7,458 bases of DNA, from assembly GCA_029934215.1 (NCBI GenBank), contig JAOZMR010000138.1:1-7458 (forward strand), written 5' to 3'. The notes beneath the pieces were generated by a model, which saw nothing but the letters and a program-made list of their open reading frames with translations, did not search any database and was not told the DNA's origin. Position 1 is the stretch's first letter; every line of letters starts with the position of its first letter. The stretch comes from Pontiellaceae bacterium (GTDB taxonomy: Bacteria > Verrucomicrobiota > Kiritimatiellia > Kiritimatiellales > Tichowtungiaceae). Below, piece by piece: positions 1 through 6,458 of the stretch. The position numbers were made by a program, and so were the translations under genes.

Positions 1-65
1 GGCATACCCACCTGCGTTTTCGCATGGTTTTGGATCGCCTCTTTTCCTGTCTTAGATAATTCCAT
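1..65 (-). CDS. Group II intron reverse transcriptase/maturase, first 21 codons only
   Basis: This is the presumed start of the intron-encoded protein, which would supply reverse transcriptase, maturase and possibly endonuclease activity for splicing and retrohoming. Only ATG at 65 and the next 20 codons are visible, reading MELSKTGKEAIQNHAKTQVG then M. The frame is open to the window edge. A weak AGGA lies about nine bases upstream of the ATG. The position, roughly 430 nt from the intron 5' end and right after the conserved pre-ORF text, is what suggests the identity. The residues themselves are too few to show any RT motif, and the frame could equally be degenerate beyond the edge. Confidence 0.5.
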   Translation of the reverse strand, partial: MELSKTGKEAIQNHAKTQVGM

Positions 66-492
66 CAATCAGATTCCTACGTTTCTCACTCAGCCTTTCT
101 TATGTAGAGACCCTTCGCTCCACAGGAATTACCCCGCCTCATCACTACTACGATCTCCTCCGACTCCCGACAGCGTTGACCGTCGGGGCTCCCAAGTTCC
201 TGACAGAACTTTATGTACGCGCTATCCTTCTCGACCCCGCCGTGTGTTATCCGCTCCAAACCGTTTCGATTGGATAACTGCTGGCTTCGGATTCTCTGAC
301 ACCTTGACCACACGGAACAGCGTAACGAGGCTTACGCAAAGGTTCACTTTCGTTATGGCTCGCACATTCGCAAACACGAAGCTTCAAACAGTCGGTTACC
401 CTTCTGCCTGTCCGTGTTGCTACTCACAACGGTTATTTCATGAGACAAACTCCTTTCAGCTTGTTAGCTCTGCCAAGCTTTGCTTGGCGCAC
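1..492 (-). mobile_element. Group II intron, 5' part (domain I onward), cut by the window edge
   Basis: This is the ribozyme portion of a self-splicing, retrohoming group II intron. Read on the minus strand it begins at 492 with GTGCG, matching the 5' consensus GUGYG. A 7-bp hairpin (472-478 with 482-488, loop TTT) follows directly. The last seven exon bases, TTCTCTG (499 down to 493), are exactly complementary to CAGAGAA at 298-292, placed about 195 nt into the intron where EBS1 normally sits. A weaker EBS2 candidate, CGAAAG (352-347), pairs with exon CTTTTG (507-502) using one G-U. The stretch from about 230 to 85 has the wording usually found just before the maturase ORF, with GGAACTTGGGAG, GGAGTCGGAGGAG and GGAGCGAAGGG. 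EBS2 and a long EBS1 argue against class IIC. Domains V and VI and the 3' end lie outside the window. Confidence 0.85.
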
Positions 493-571
493 CAGAGAAC
501 GCAAAAGATTTAGATAAGGAACGAATAAGCGGAAAAGAGGGAGCGTGATTGGAGCTTCCATCTCCCCAAAT

Positions 572-590
572 CGGGAGCAAGATGCTCCCG
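572..590. repeat. Palindromic hairpin, 8-bp stem
   Basis: CGGGAGCA at 572-579 pairs perfectly with TGCTCCCG at 583-590 around a 3-base AGA loop. No T-run follows on either strand, so it is more like a REP-type palindrome than a terminator. It sits only 12 bases from the GC-rich hairpin at 603-618, and the two may belong to one repeat unit. Confidence 0.6.
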
Positions 591-596
591 CCACAT

Positions 597-618
597 AAAA
601 ATCCCCTCTCGGGAGGGG
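597..618 (-). terminator. Terminator-like hairpin, minus strand
   Basis: On the minus strand CCCCTC (618-613) pairs with GAGGGG (608-603) across a CCGA loop and is followed by A and five T (601-597). That is the shape of an intrinsic terminator for transcripts leaving the helicase gene and the AraC remnant. The surrounding GC-rich text also looks like a dispersed repeat, so termination may be secondary. Confidence 0.5.
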
Positions 619-663
619 TGCCGCAGGCGGGGTGGGTTCTTTGGATGATGGGACGTTGCCGAG

Positions 664-678
664 TTCCAACCATTGGAA
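664..678. repeat. TTCCAA-N3-TTGGAA palindrome, copy 1
   Basis: Perfect 6+6 interrupted palindrome with spacer CCA. Read on the opposite strand it is identical over all 15 bases to the copy at 4201-4215. It lies in the gene-free stretch, about 87 bases beyond the end of the AraC remnant. Confidence 0.85.
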
Positions 679-764
679 ACGAGCTGGATCAGTTTTTCAC
701 AACCGCTATCGCTAGAGGAAGTCAGAGGAACAGCCGAGGGGAGATGAATATCGAACACCGAACA

Positions 765-905
765 TTAAATGCCGACTCGCTCCCCGATTTCATCGACGCA
801 CAATAGTTCGGCGGCGGGCTCCATTTTGTAGCGAAGCACCCACTGCATCGGCGAGCATCCGAGATGCTTGTTAAAAATGGGAAAAAGCATGATCATATCC
901 GACGG
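765..905 (-). pseudogene. AraC-family regulator remnant (HTH fragment)
   Basis: The minus-strand frame ending at TAA 765-767 reads FNKHLGCSPMQWVLRYKM, then PAAELL and DEIGERVG. This matches the stretch joining the first and second helix-turn-helix of AraC/XylS-type activators (pattern FxKHLGxSPMQYxxxxRMxxAxxLL...IxEIAxxVGF). The fragment starts abruptly, has too few residues between AELL and the second HTH, and stops exactly where the second recognition helix should begin. Neither the sensor domain nor the second HTH is present. A neighbouring frame just upstream (GYDHAFSHF) suggests a frameshift within or between helices. A 43-codon ORF from ATG 896 could in principle be translated, but no functional regulator remains. 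It follows the helicase gene on the same strand. The family call is by motif memory without a database search. Confidence 0.65.
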
Positions 906-947
906 GCGGAAATTTTTTGAAGCTCCATTTTGGTCGGTTTGCGGGCT

Positions 948-3900
948 TTACAGGGTGAGTAGTTCTTGAACGTCGCTCCAGGATAGGCTTTGAGAAAAAT
1001 TCCCTGCGTCTTTTTCTAGGGTGGCATCGATGACGCTTTTTTTGCGCTGCTGCATGGCGAGTACTTTTTCTTCAACGGTGTTTTTTGTGATGAGTTTGAC
1101 GCTGTAGACGGTGTTTTTCTGGCCAATGCGATGCGCCCGGTCGGTCGCCTGGTCTTCTACGGCTGGGTTCCACCATGGGTCGTAATGGATGACCATGTCG
1201 GCTCCGGTGAGGTTTAATCCGCTTCCGCCTGCTTTTAGACTGATGAGGAATAGCGGAATGGTGCGGTCGGTGTTGAATTCTTTGACAATGGATTGGCGGT
1301 TTTTTGTGGCTCCGTCGAGGTAGCAGTATTTCATGCCGCGTTCTTCGAGTTCGCTTCGTAAAATGCCGAGCATTGAGGTGAATTGACTGAATACAAGAAT
1401 GCGATGACGTGCTTCGAGTGCTTCGTCGACGAGCTCAAAGAAGAGGTCCATTTTTGCGGAGGGGTATTTGCTTTGTAGGTTTGGCAGTTTGAGTAGGTCT
1501 AGGTGGCAGCAGGTTTGTCTAAGTTGGAGGAGTGTTTTGAGAATCTGCATGCGCGATTTGTTGAAGCCTTGCGAGTCGACCATGTCGTTGATTTTGCGTT
1601 TTGCGTTTTCGAGCAGTTCTTTGTAGACCATATGTTGGTCTTTGCTTAGGGTGCAGTGCGCGACGCGCTGGATTTTGTCGGGTAGGTCTTTGGCGACTTC
1701 TTTTTTGAGACGACGTAACAGGAATGGGTTCAGTTTTCGACGTAGTTTCAGTTGTGCGAGGTCGGCCTCTGGTCCGCCTTGACTGATGGGTTGTTCGTAG
1801 TTTTCGCGGAATGTTTTGTGGTTGCCGAGGTAGCTGGGCATGAGGAAATCCATAATCGACCAGAGGTCGGTGACGCTGTTCTCGATGGGCGTTCCGGTGA
1901 GACCGGCTTTGTGGATGGCTCGGATTTTTTTGACGGCTTTCGCGTTTTGGGTGGTGTGGTTTTTGATGTGTTGGGCTTCGTCGAGTACGGCGATGGCGAA
2001 TTCGTGTTTTAAGTAGCGATCGAGGTCGCGACGTAGGAGCGCGTAGGATGTGATGACTAAGTCGGTTTCTGCGATTTTTTCCCAATGGTTGTGTCGGTCG
2101 GTTCCGTGTAGGCGAAGGACGCGCATGTTGGGTGTAAATTTTTCTGCTTCTTCGCCCCAGTTGTCGACGAGGCTGGTCGGGCAAACGATGAGGGAGGGTT
2201 TGTTGCGTGCGGTTTTGTTGTTGCGTTCGAGTTGTAGCCAAACGAGGGTTTGTAGGGTTTTTCCTAGCCCCATTTCGTCGGCGAGAATCCCAGAGAAGTT
2301 GCCGCGTTCTAAGAAGCGGAGCCAGTAGACGCCTTCTTTTTGGTAGGATCGCAGGGTTTTTTCGAGGCGGTCGCCGAGTGGCTCGGGCTCAATTTTTTCG
2401 TTTCGATTTTGCGCTTGGGCTTTTTTCATCCAGTCGGGCGCAACTTCGACATCGACTCCGTCGAGCGCACTGATGGAGGATTGGACGTACGGCGCGTATA
2501 TGTCATCCATCCGGAATGTTCCGGCTTCGGTGCCGCTGCCGAATGCGCAGTCGTCGAAGACCTCGCGAGCGGTTTCGATGGCATCGATATCGAGCAGGAT
2601 TGTGTTGCCGTTTTTCTCGACGAAGGCTTCGCCCATGTTTAGAGCTCGCTGGATTTCGCCGGAGCTTAAGCTTTGTTCGCCGGTGTTTTCGTATTCATAC
2701 CCAACCTCGAAGAAGCCTTCTGAGGAGGATTGCTGGATGCGAATGACGGGGGTGATGCAATCGACTTCGTCCATGAAGGGGGCGACGCGACCTTCGAGTT
2801 CGACGCGCCAGCCGAAGCGGCGGAGCTTGGGTATGCCGCATCCGAGGACGGTGAGAACCTCGCGCTTGCCGACGATGGAGGTGAGCAGGTCGCCGCGATG
2901 ACCTCGGAACCCGATGGGTGCCAGTTTTTCGAGCGCGGCTTTTTCGGCATCCATATTGCGGACGCGGTACGCGAGTAGATCGTCGGGGTCTGGAATGGCA
3001 AATTGTCCTGCTTTTTCTTCGCGGCAGGCGCGGAGGAGTACGTCGCCATATTCTGCGTAGAGTTTGGCGGATAGTGATGCTCGGCTTCCGCTGATGACAA
3101 GGCGGAAGCGCGGTGTGGCTGGGTCGAGAGAAAATAAGTCTGGCGAGATTCTGGTTTCGAGTTGGCTGCTTTTTCCAAGGTTTGGAAATTCGTTCTCCAT
3201 GAATGCCGGTATGGCGTTACGCGGGATTCTGATGGGGCTTTTATAAATTGCACGCAAGGGACCGGGCAGTAGTTGTTCCAACTGTTGGAATGTTCCGCGT
3301 GCGAAAACCCAGCCGATTCGTCCGCCTGCAATAAAGAGGGGGTGGGTCACGCGCTCGTCGAGATGTGTATGCATCGATAGAACCAGTTCGCCGGTTTCTT
3401 CGTCGAGTAACATGCGGATATACGTTTGGGCTACACCGTCGAGAACCTCAAGGTGTCCATCGCGTCCGCCCTCGTAAATCGGTTTCTTTCGGCAGAGCCG
3501 TAGGATGTTGATGAAATCATCCAAGCTCACGTTCACCTTTCCCTTTGCGGGACCGTCACAAATATCTTCGAGCACGAAAAGGAGGTTTTCGTCGCGCGGG
3601 CTGAAGCCGAAAGAGATCTCTTTTGATATCTCGTTGAGAGGAGTGGTTTGATTCTGATATTCCGCAGCGCAGCGCATGGTTATTTCGCTGTTTTCGACGG
3701 ATTGTTCGCGCCAGCTCTGTTTGAGTGTGAGGCGCAAAACGGCGGGAGTTGCGGATGGGTGATTCTCTGGGACGCGCTTAATATAGTTGGAATCATCGAT
3801 TTTTTCGAGCCGTTCTGCACGCTTCTTTTCTTTTTCGGCTTTCGCTTCCAAACGCGGATCGCCGTAGATTTTAATGACCTCCATACCCATCGCGACCAAG

Positions 3901-4145
3901 TGGGCGCAAATTAATCCCTTGTCTCGATTATCACGGCAAGGGCAATGGTTCTCAACGAGACCGCCTTCGAGAATTTCGAATTTCGAGCGCATTCCACGAA
4001 TGCCGAGGGCGAGCTGACCGGTAACGAATGGGTGCTCGTAGGTAACTTTATCAACAACCCTACGTTCAAAAAGCAAGCGTCCATCGCGAAACGCTTTCCA
4101 TCCAGCCCATTCCTTCAGGGTCTTGTATGTAAAAGGTACTGCCAT
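948..4145 (-). CDS. SWIM zinc-finger SNF2-family (HepA-like) DEAD/DEAQ helicase
   Basis: A 1,065-residue Swi2/Snf2-type ATPase, expected to act on DNA or nucleoprotein complexes in the cytoplasm, for example by displacing bound proteins or RNA polymerase. Its exact substrate is unknown. A SWIM zinc finger sits near the N-terminus, with C68, C70, C80 and H82 in the pattern CxC-x9-CxH. About 500 residues resembling the bacterial SNF2-associated region follow. The helicase core then shows motif I DEMGLGKT (623-630), motif II DEAQ (722-725), motif III LTGTPIEN (749-756), motif V KAGGSGLNL (from 971) and motif VI QATDRAHRIGQ (999-1009). All catalytic motifs are intact and length is normal for the class. 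ATG at 4145 has a good GGAAGG Shine-Dalgarno five bases upstream. No promoter of its own was found, so it may depend on read-through past the tsf terminator. Two TTCCAA-N3-TTGGAA palindromes lie within its coding sequence. Confidence 0.93.
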   Translation of the reverse strand: MAVPFTYKTLKEWAGWKAFRDGRLLFERRVVDKVTYEHPFVTGQLALGIRGMRSKFEILEGGLVENHCPCRDNRDKGLICAHLVAMGMEVIKIYGDPRLEAKAEKEKKRAERLEKIDDSNYIKRVPENHPSATPAVLRLTLKQSWREQSVENSEITMRCAAEYQNQTTPLNEISKEISFGFSPRDENLLFVLEDICDGPAKGKVNVSLDDFINILRLCRKKPIYEGGRDGHLEVLDGVAQTYIRMLLDEETGELVLSMHTHLDERVTHPLFIAGGRIGWVFARGTFQQLEQLLPGPLRAIYKSPIRIPRNAIPAFMENEFPNLGKSSQLETRISPDLFSLDPATPRFRLVISGSRASLSAKLYAEYGDVLLRACREEKAGQFAIPDPDDLLAYRVRNMDAEKAALEKLAPIGFRGHRGDLLTSIVGKREVLTVLGCGIPKLRRFGWRVELEGRVAPFMDEVDCITPVIRIQQSSSEGFFEVGYEYENTGEQSLSSGEIQRALNMGEAFVEKNGNTILLDIDAIETAREVFDDCAFGSGTEAGTFRMDDIYAPYVQSSISALDGVDVEVAPDWMKKAQAQNRNEKIEPEPLGDRLEKTLRSYQKEGVYWLRFLERGNFSGILADEMGLGKTLQTLVWLQLERNNKTARNKPSLIVCPTSLVDNWGEEAEKFTPNMRVLRLHGTDRHNHWEKIAETDLVITSYALLRRDLDRYLKHEFAIAVLDEAQHIKNHTTQNAKAVKKIRAIHKAGLTGTPIENSVTDLWSIMDFLMPSYLGNHKTFRENYEQPISQGGPEADLAQLKLRRKLNPFLLRRLKKEVAKDLPDKIQRVAHCTLSKDQHMVYKELLENAKRKINDMVDSQGFNKSRMQILKTLLQLRQTCCHLDLLKLPNLQSKYPSAKMDLFFELVDEALEARHRILVFSQFTSMLGILRSELEERGMKYCYLDGATKNRQSIVKEFNTDRTIPLFLISLKAGGSGLNLTGADMVIHYDPWWNPAVEDQATDRAHRIGQKNTVYSVKLITKNTVEEKVLAMQQRKKSVIDATLEKDAGNFSQSLSWSDVQELLTL
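3173..3187. repeat. TTCCAA-N3-TTGGAA palindrome, copy 2 (inside helicase gene)
   Basis: Perfect copy with spacer GGT inside the helicase coding sequence, where it encodes part of FPNLGK. It lies 103 bases from the next intragenic copy. Confidence 0.8.
3276..3290. repeat. TTCCAA-N3-TTGGAA palindrome, copy 3 (inside helicase gene)
   Basis: Perfect copy with spacer CTG inside the helicase coding sequence, where it encodes FQQLE. The frame differs from that of copy 2, so the repeat is a DNA signal rather than a repeated peptide. Confidence 0.8.
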
Positions 4146-4150
4146 ATCAA

Positions 4151-4156
4151 CCTTCC
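4151..4156 (-). promoter_or_regulatory. Shine-Dalgarno of the helicase gene, overlapping a palindrome
   Basis: GGAAGG on the minus strand, five bases before ATG 4145. Its first four bases are the end of the TTCCAA-N3-TTGGAA palindrome at 4153-4167. In RNA a 6-bp stem of that palindrome would tie up part of the ribosome site, which could dampen translation. Confidence 0.65.
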
Positions 4157-4167
4157 AATGATTGGAA
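4153..4167. repeat. TTCCAA-N3-TTGGAA palindrome, copy 4 (helicase start side)
   Basis: Perfect copy with spacer TGA (TCA on the coding strand). It lies one base from the terminator T-tail on one side and seven bases from the helicase ATG on the other. Confidence 0.85.
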
Positions 4168-4168
4168 C

Positions 4169-4196
4169 AAAAAGCCGCTCCGAGAAGAGCGGCTTT
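4169..4196 (-). terminator. Intrinsic terminator of the rpsB-tsf operon
   Basis: On the minus strand AAAGCCGCTC (4196-4187) pairs perfectly over 10 bp with GAGCGGCTTT (4180-4171) around a 6-base loop, and the T-run continues to five T at 4173-4169. It starts 21 bases after the tsf stop codon. The plus strand has a poorer, interrupted T-run, so the working direction is minus. Confidence 0.88.
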
Positions 4197-4200
4197 CGTT

Positions 4201-4215
4201 TTCCAATGGTTGGAA
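4201..4215. repeat. TTCCAA-N3-TTGGAA palindrome, copy 5 (tsf end side)
   Basis: Perfect copy with spacer TGG, placed two bases after the tsf stop codon and four bases before the terminator stem. With copy 4 it frames the terminator almost symmetrically. Confidence 0.85.
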
Positions 4216-4217
4216 CT

Positions 4218-5051
4218 TTATGCTTCGCCGAGTTGCCAGCGGACGTAGCGTTTGATGGTGATGGTGTCACCAAGCTCTTTGCTCTTCGCTTCGAGTAGAG
4301 CAGTGATGCTCATTTTGTCTTCTTTGACAAAACCCTGTTCGAGGAGCGTGTTCTGCGAGTAGAACTTGTTTAGTTTTCCTTTGAGGATGTTTTCAATGAT
4401 GTTTTCTGGTTTTCCTTCGACCTGTTTAGCGAAGAGAGCTTTTTCGTCTTCAACCAAATTGGCTGGAATTCCATCGCGGTCGAGGGACATTGGGTTTGCG
4501 GCTGCAACATGCAGGCAGATGTCGAGACCGAGAGCTTGAAAGTCAGCGTTGGTTGCGGTTTCGTCTTTCTCAAGACCGAATTCAACGAGAACACCAACGG
4601 TACCACCCATGTGGATGTAGCTTGCGACCGCGCCTTTTTCTGCAACGAAACGTTCGCTCTTGCGCAGAACGATGTTTTCGCCGATTTCTGCGATTGCGGT
4701 GGTTATTTCGTCTTTAACGGTTGCGGCGACATCGCCATCGATCTTCATGGCCTGGTCGGTCATATCGGTGACAAATGTCTGGAAGATTTCGTTGCGGGTC
4801 ACGAAATCGGTTTCGCAATTGACTTCAATCATGATTCCGGTTTTCCCATCCTCGGAAACCTTGGAAGCAATTTTCCCGTTTTTCGCAACGCGGGACGATT
4901 TTTTTGCGGCGACGGCCATGCCGCGCTCGCGCAGAAGCTTTACGGCTTTTGCCATATCGCCTTCGGCTTCCTGAAGGGCGCGTTTGCAGTCCATCATGCT
5001 GACGTTTGTGGCGTCGCGCAGTTCTTTTACCTGACTAGCAGTAATATTCAT
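4218..5051 (-). CDS. tsf: Elongation factor Ts
   Basis: EF-Ts catalyses GDP release from EF-Tu so that EF-Tu can rebind GTP and aminoacyl-tRNA; it is cytosolic. The 277 residues match the usual length. The N-terminal UBA-like domain (about 1-45) carries the signature LRDATNVSMMDCKRAL, and the EF-Tu contact motif TDFV is at 81-84 after VNCE. The core domains include HVAAANPM (181-188), and the C-terminus ends in the usual RYVRWQLGE. ATG at 5051 has AAAAGGA eight bases upstream. The gene starts 20 bases after the rpsB stop on the same strand, the classic rpsB-tsf operon, and is closed by the terminator at 4169-4196. No defects are seen. Confidence 0.98.
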   Translation of the reverse strand: MNITASQVKELRDATNVSMMDCKRALQEAEGDMAKAVKLLRERGMAVAAKKSSRVAKNGKIASKVSEDGKTGIMIEVNCETDFVTRNEIFQTFVTDMTDQAMKIDGDVAATVKDEITTAIAEIGENIVLRKSERFVAEKGAVASYIHMGGTVGVLVEFGLEKDETATNADFQALGLDICLHVAAANPMSLDRDGIPANLVEDEKALFAKQVEGKPENIIENILKGKLNKFYSQNTLLEQGFVKEDKMSITALLEAKSKELGDTITIKRYVRWQLGEA

Positions 5052-5071
5052 TGTTCAGATCCTTTTCTAAA

Positions 5072-6244
5072 TTAGTCTTTTTTTTCGTCTTTCGCCTCAA
5101 CTGCTGGTGCTTTTTCAGCAGCAACCTTTTCAGCTTTCACTTCGGGTGCGGGTTCTACAGCTTTAGGAGCTTTTTTTGCCTCTGGTGTTGCAGCCGGTTT
5201 CTCCTCAACAATTTCTTCCTTTACAGGAGCAGCGACCTCTTCTTTAGCTTTGACTTCAGCTTTAACTTTTGCCTTGGCTTCTTTGGCGGCTTTGGCTTCA
5301 GCTTCAGCTTTCACCTTGGCTTCTTCGGCGGTTTTCGCTTCAATTCTCTTGAACTCTTCTTTATCTGCCGCTTTCTTTTTAGCCTTTTCTTCCCTAATTT
5401 TTTCCGCCTTTATCTTTTTGAGCACTTCGGCGCGTTTTTTCTTTTCTGCGTCTTCTTTTGCTTTGCGCTCAGCGCGGGCTTTGTCGGCAACCGCTTTTTC
5501 TTTTGCTGCTTCATCGCGGCGGCGTTTGTCTTCAGCCTTTTTGGCTTTTGTGAAGGCTTCTTTTGCGGCTCCAATGGTTCCGCCGAGTGCTTCTGCAATC
5601 AGGGTTAGGGAACGAATAGAGTCGTCGTTTCCAGGGATTGGATAGTCGACGAGGTCGGGGTCGGTGTTTGTGTCGACCAGAGCGACGACGGGGATGTTGA
5701 GGCGCTGGGCCTCGGCAATCGCGAGTTTTTCACGGTTAAGGTCAATCACAACCATAGCACCTGGAAGGTTGCTCATGTCCTTGATTCCTGTGAGGTTTCG
5801 TTCAAGCTTTGTCAATTCGCGACGAAGCATCGACTGTTCCTTTTTGGAGAACGTTTTGAGTTCTGCCTCGTTGGCAAAAAATGCTTGAAGATATTCCATA
5901 CGCTGAACGCTTTTACGAACCGTGGCGTTGTTTGTGAGCATTCCGCCGAGCCAGCGATGGATTACGTATGGCTGACCTGCTTTTTCGGAGGCTTCCTGAA
6001 TGATGGAACGCGCCTGTTTTTTTGTTCCGACGATCAGGACTTTTTTCCCGGTCATCACAGTATCGTGCAGAAATTCCTGCGCCATCTTGAGATGGACGAG
6101 AGTTTTCTGGAGGTCGATGATGTAGATCCCACCTTTTGCGCCGTGAATGAAGCGCTTCATTTTAGGATTCCAACGTTTGGTTTGGTGACCGAAATGCAGA
6201 CCTGCATCAAGCAAGTCTTCGATCGTCAGTGTCTTATCGGACAT
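5072..6244 (-). CDS. rpsB: Small ribosomal subunit protein S2 (uS2) with long charged C-terminal extension
   Basis: S2 binds late at the back of the 30S subunit and helps recruit S1. The start is ATG 6244, because the family N-terminus begins at MSDKTLTIEDLLDAGLHFGH and AAGGGG stands seven bases upstream. The same frame stays open to an ATG at 6367, but that reaches back through the leader and promoter. Core motifs are HFGHQTKRWNPKM (17-29), GGMLTN (100-105), VVIDLNREKLAIAEA (165-179) and DTNTDPDLVDYPIPGNDDSIRS (191-212), all conserved. The core ends near residue 228. Residues 229-390 form a tail made almost wholly of Lys, Ala and Glu, probably coiled-coil or disordered, ending EAKDEKKD. Typical S2 is about 230-260 residues, so the tail adds roughly 160. 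No frameshift is visible, and tsf follows after 20 bases. Confidence 0.97.
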   Translation of the reverse strand: MSDKTLTIEDLLDAGLHFGHQTKRWNPKMKRFIHGAKGGIYIIDLQKTLVHLKMAQEFLHDTVMTGKKVLIVGTKKQARSIIQEASEKAGQPYVIHRWLGGMLTNNATVRKSVQRMEYLQAFFANEAELKTFSKKEQSMLRRELTKLERNLTGIKDMSNLPGAMVVIDLNREKLAIAEAQRLNIPVVALVDTNTDPDLVDYPIPGNDDSIRSLTLIAEALGGTIGAAKEAFTKAKKAEDKRRRDEAAKEKAVADKARAERKAKEDAEKKKRAEVLKKIKAEKIREEKAKKKAADKEEFKRIEAKTAEEAKVKAEAEAKAAKEAKAKVKAEVKAKEEVAAPVKEEIVEEKPAATPEAKKAPKAVEPAPEVKAEKVAAEKAPAVEAKDEKKD

Positions 6245-6350
6245 GGCATTACCCCTTTCTATAGTTCCTTTGAACAATCCGCTTTGGTTCCGTCGGGGGT
6301 AAACCGACGTGAACGCTCGCTTCGATCGCGCACTTGCGCGAATCATTAAG
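6245..6350 (-). promoter_or_regulatory. Structured rpsB 5' leader
   Basis: About 105 nt separate the predicted transcription start from the rpsB ATG. Two hairpins can be drawn. One is TCGCGC (6341-6336) with GCGCGA (6331-6326), loop AAGT. The other is a 10-bp stem, GTTC plus CGTCGG (6314-6304, one bulged base) with CCGACG plus GAAC (6296-6287). Leaders of rpsB in other bacteria are known sites of S2 autoregulation. A similar role here is inferred, and no known leader class was recognised. Confidence 0.5.
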
Positions 6351-6356
6351 CGCTCG

Positions 6357-6385
6357 TTTATACGCATATAAATTCACTCTGGCAA
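6357..6385 (-). promoter_or_regulatory. Sigma70-type promoter of rpsB-tsf
   Basis: On the minus strand TTGCCA (6385-6380) and TATAAA (6362-6357) each match five of six consensus bases and are separated by exactly 17 bases. Transcription would start near 6350, leaving a leader of about 105 nt before rpsB. Confidence 0.75.
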
Positions 6386-6458
6386 GCGGTTTTAAGCGCA
6401 ATTTTTATTCTCTGTTCGATTTGATCAAAAACTGCGCCTGTTCGTCCTCTGGTTTTTC

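Larger units (their letters stand above)
493..764. other. Gene-free stretch with hairpin repeats between the intron and an AraC remnant
   Basis: No convincing gene lies here; the short open frames are overlapping and low in information. The stretch holds the intron's 5' exon (493 to about 510), two strong hairpins (572-590 and 597-618), a TTCCAA-N3-TTGGAA palindrome (664-678), and short near-repeats of the type TCGAAC/CCGAAC at 751-763. It looks like accumulated intergenic repeat DNA rather than a regulatory region for one gene. Confidence 0.6.

Noticed and set aside
86..313. Minus-strand open frame of 75 codons inside the intron
   Set aside because: It is translated ribozyme sequence (domain I-IV text) that happens to be open, lying before the maturase start; it has no protein features.
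244..513. Plus-strand open frame of 89 codons
   Set aside because: It is antisense to the group II intron RNA and crosses its 5' boundary; the sequence is explained by ribozyme conservation.
433..758. Several overlapping minus-strand frames of 69-82 codons
   Set aside because: They run through hairpin repeats and the intron boundary in different frames, with no ribosome site or recognisable motif.
1519..2241. Minus-strand frame of 240 codons, rich in Arg, Gln and Thr
   Set aside because: It is a shifted frame of the helicase gene on the same strand, and the helicase frame carries all conserved motifs.
2666..3331. Minus-strand frame of 221 codons
   Set aside because: Another shifted frame of the helicase gene with low-complexity Ser/Pro content.
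5051..5645. Plus-strand Phe/Ser-rich and Ala/Ser-rich frames that look like membrane proteins
   Set aside because: They are antisense to the Lys/Ala/Glu tail of S2, whose codons read backwards as hydrophobic residues.
6168..6182. Near-copy of the palindrome (10 of 12 bases) in rpsB
   Set aside because: It encodes the conserved RWNPK motif of S2, so the match can be due to protein constraint.
6245..6367. Start of rpsB at ATG 6367, giving 431 residues
   Set aside because: The added 41 residues do not resemble S2, would start upstream of the predicted transcription start, and lack a ribosome site; ATG 6244 has both.
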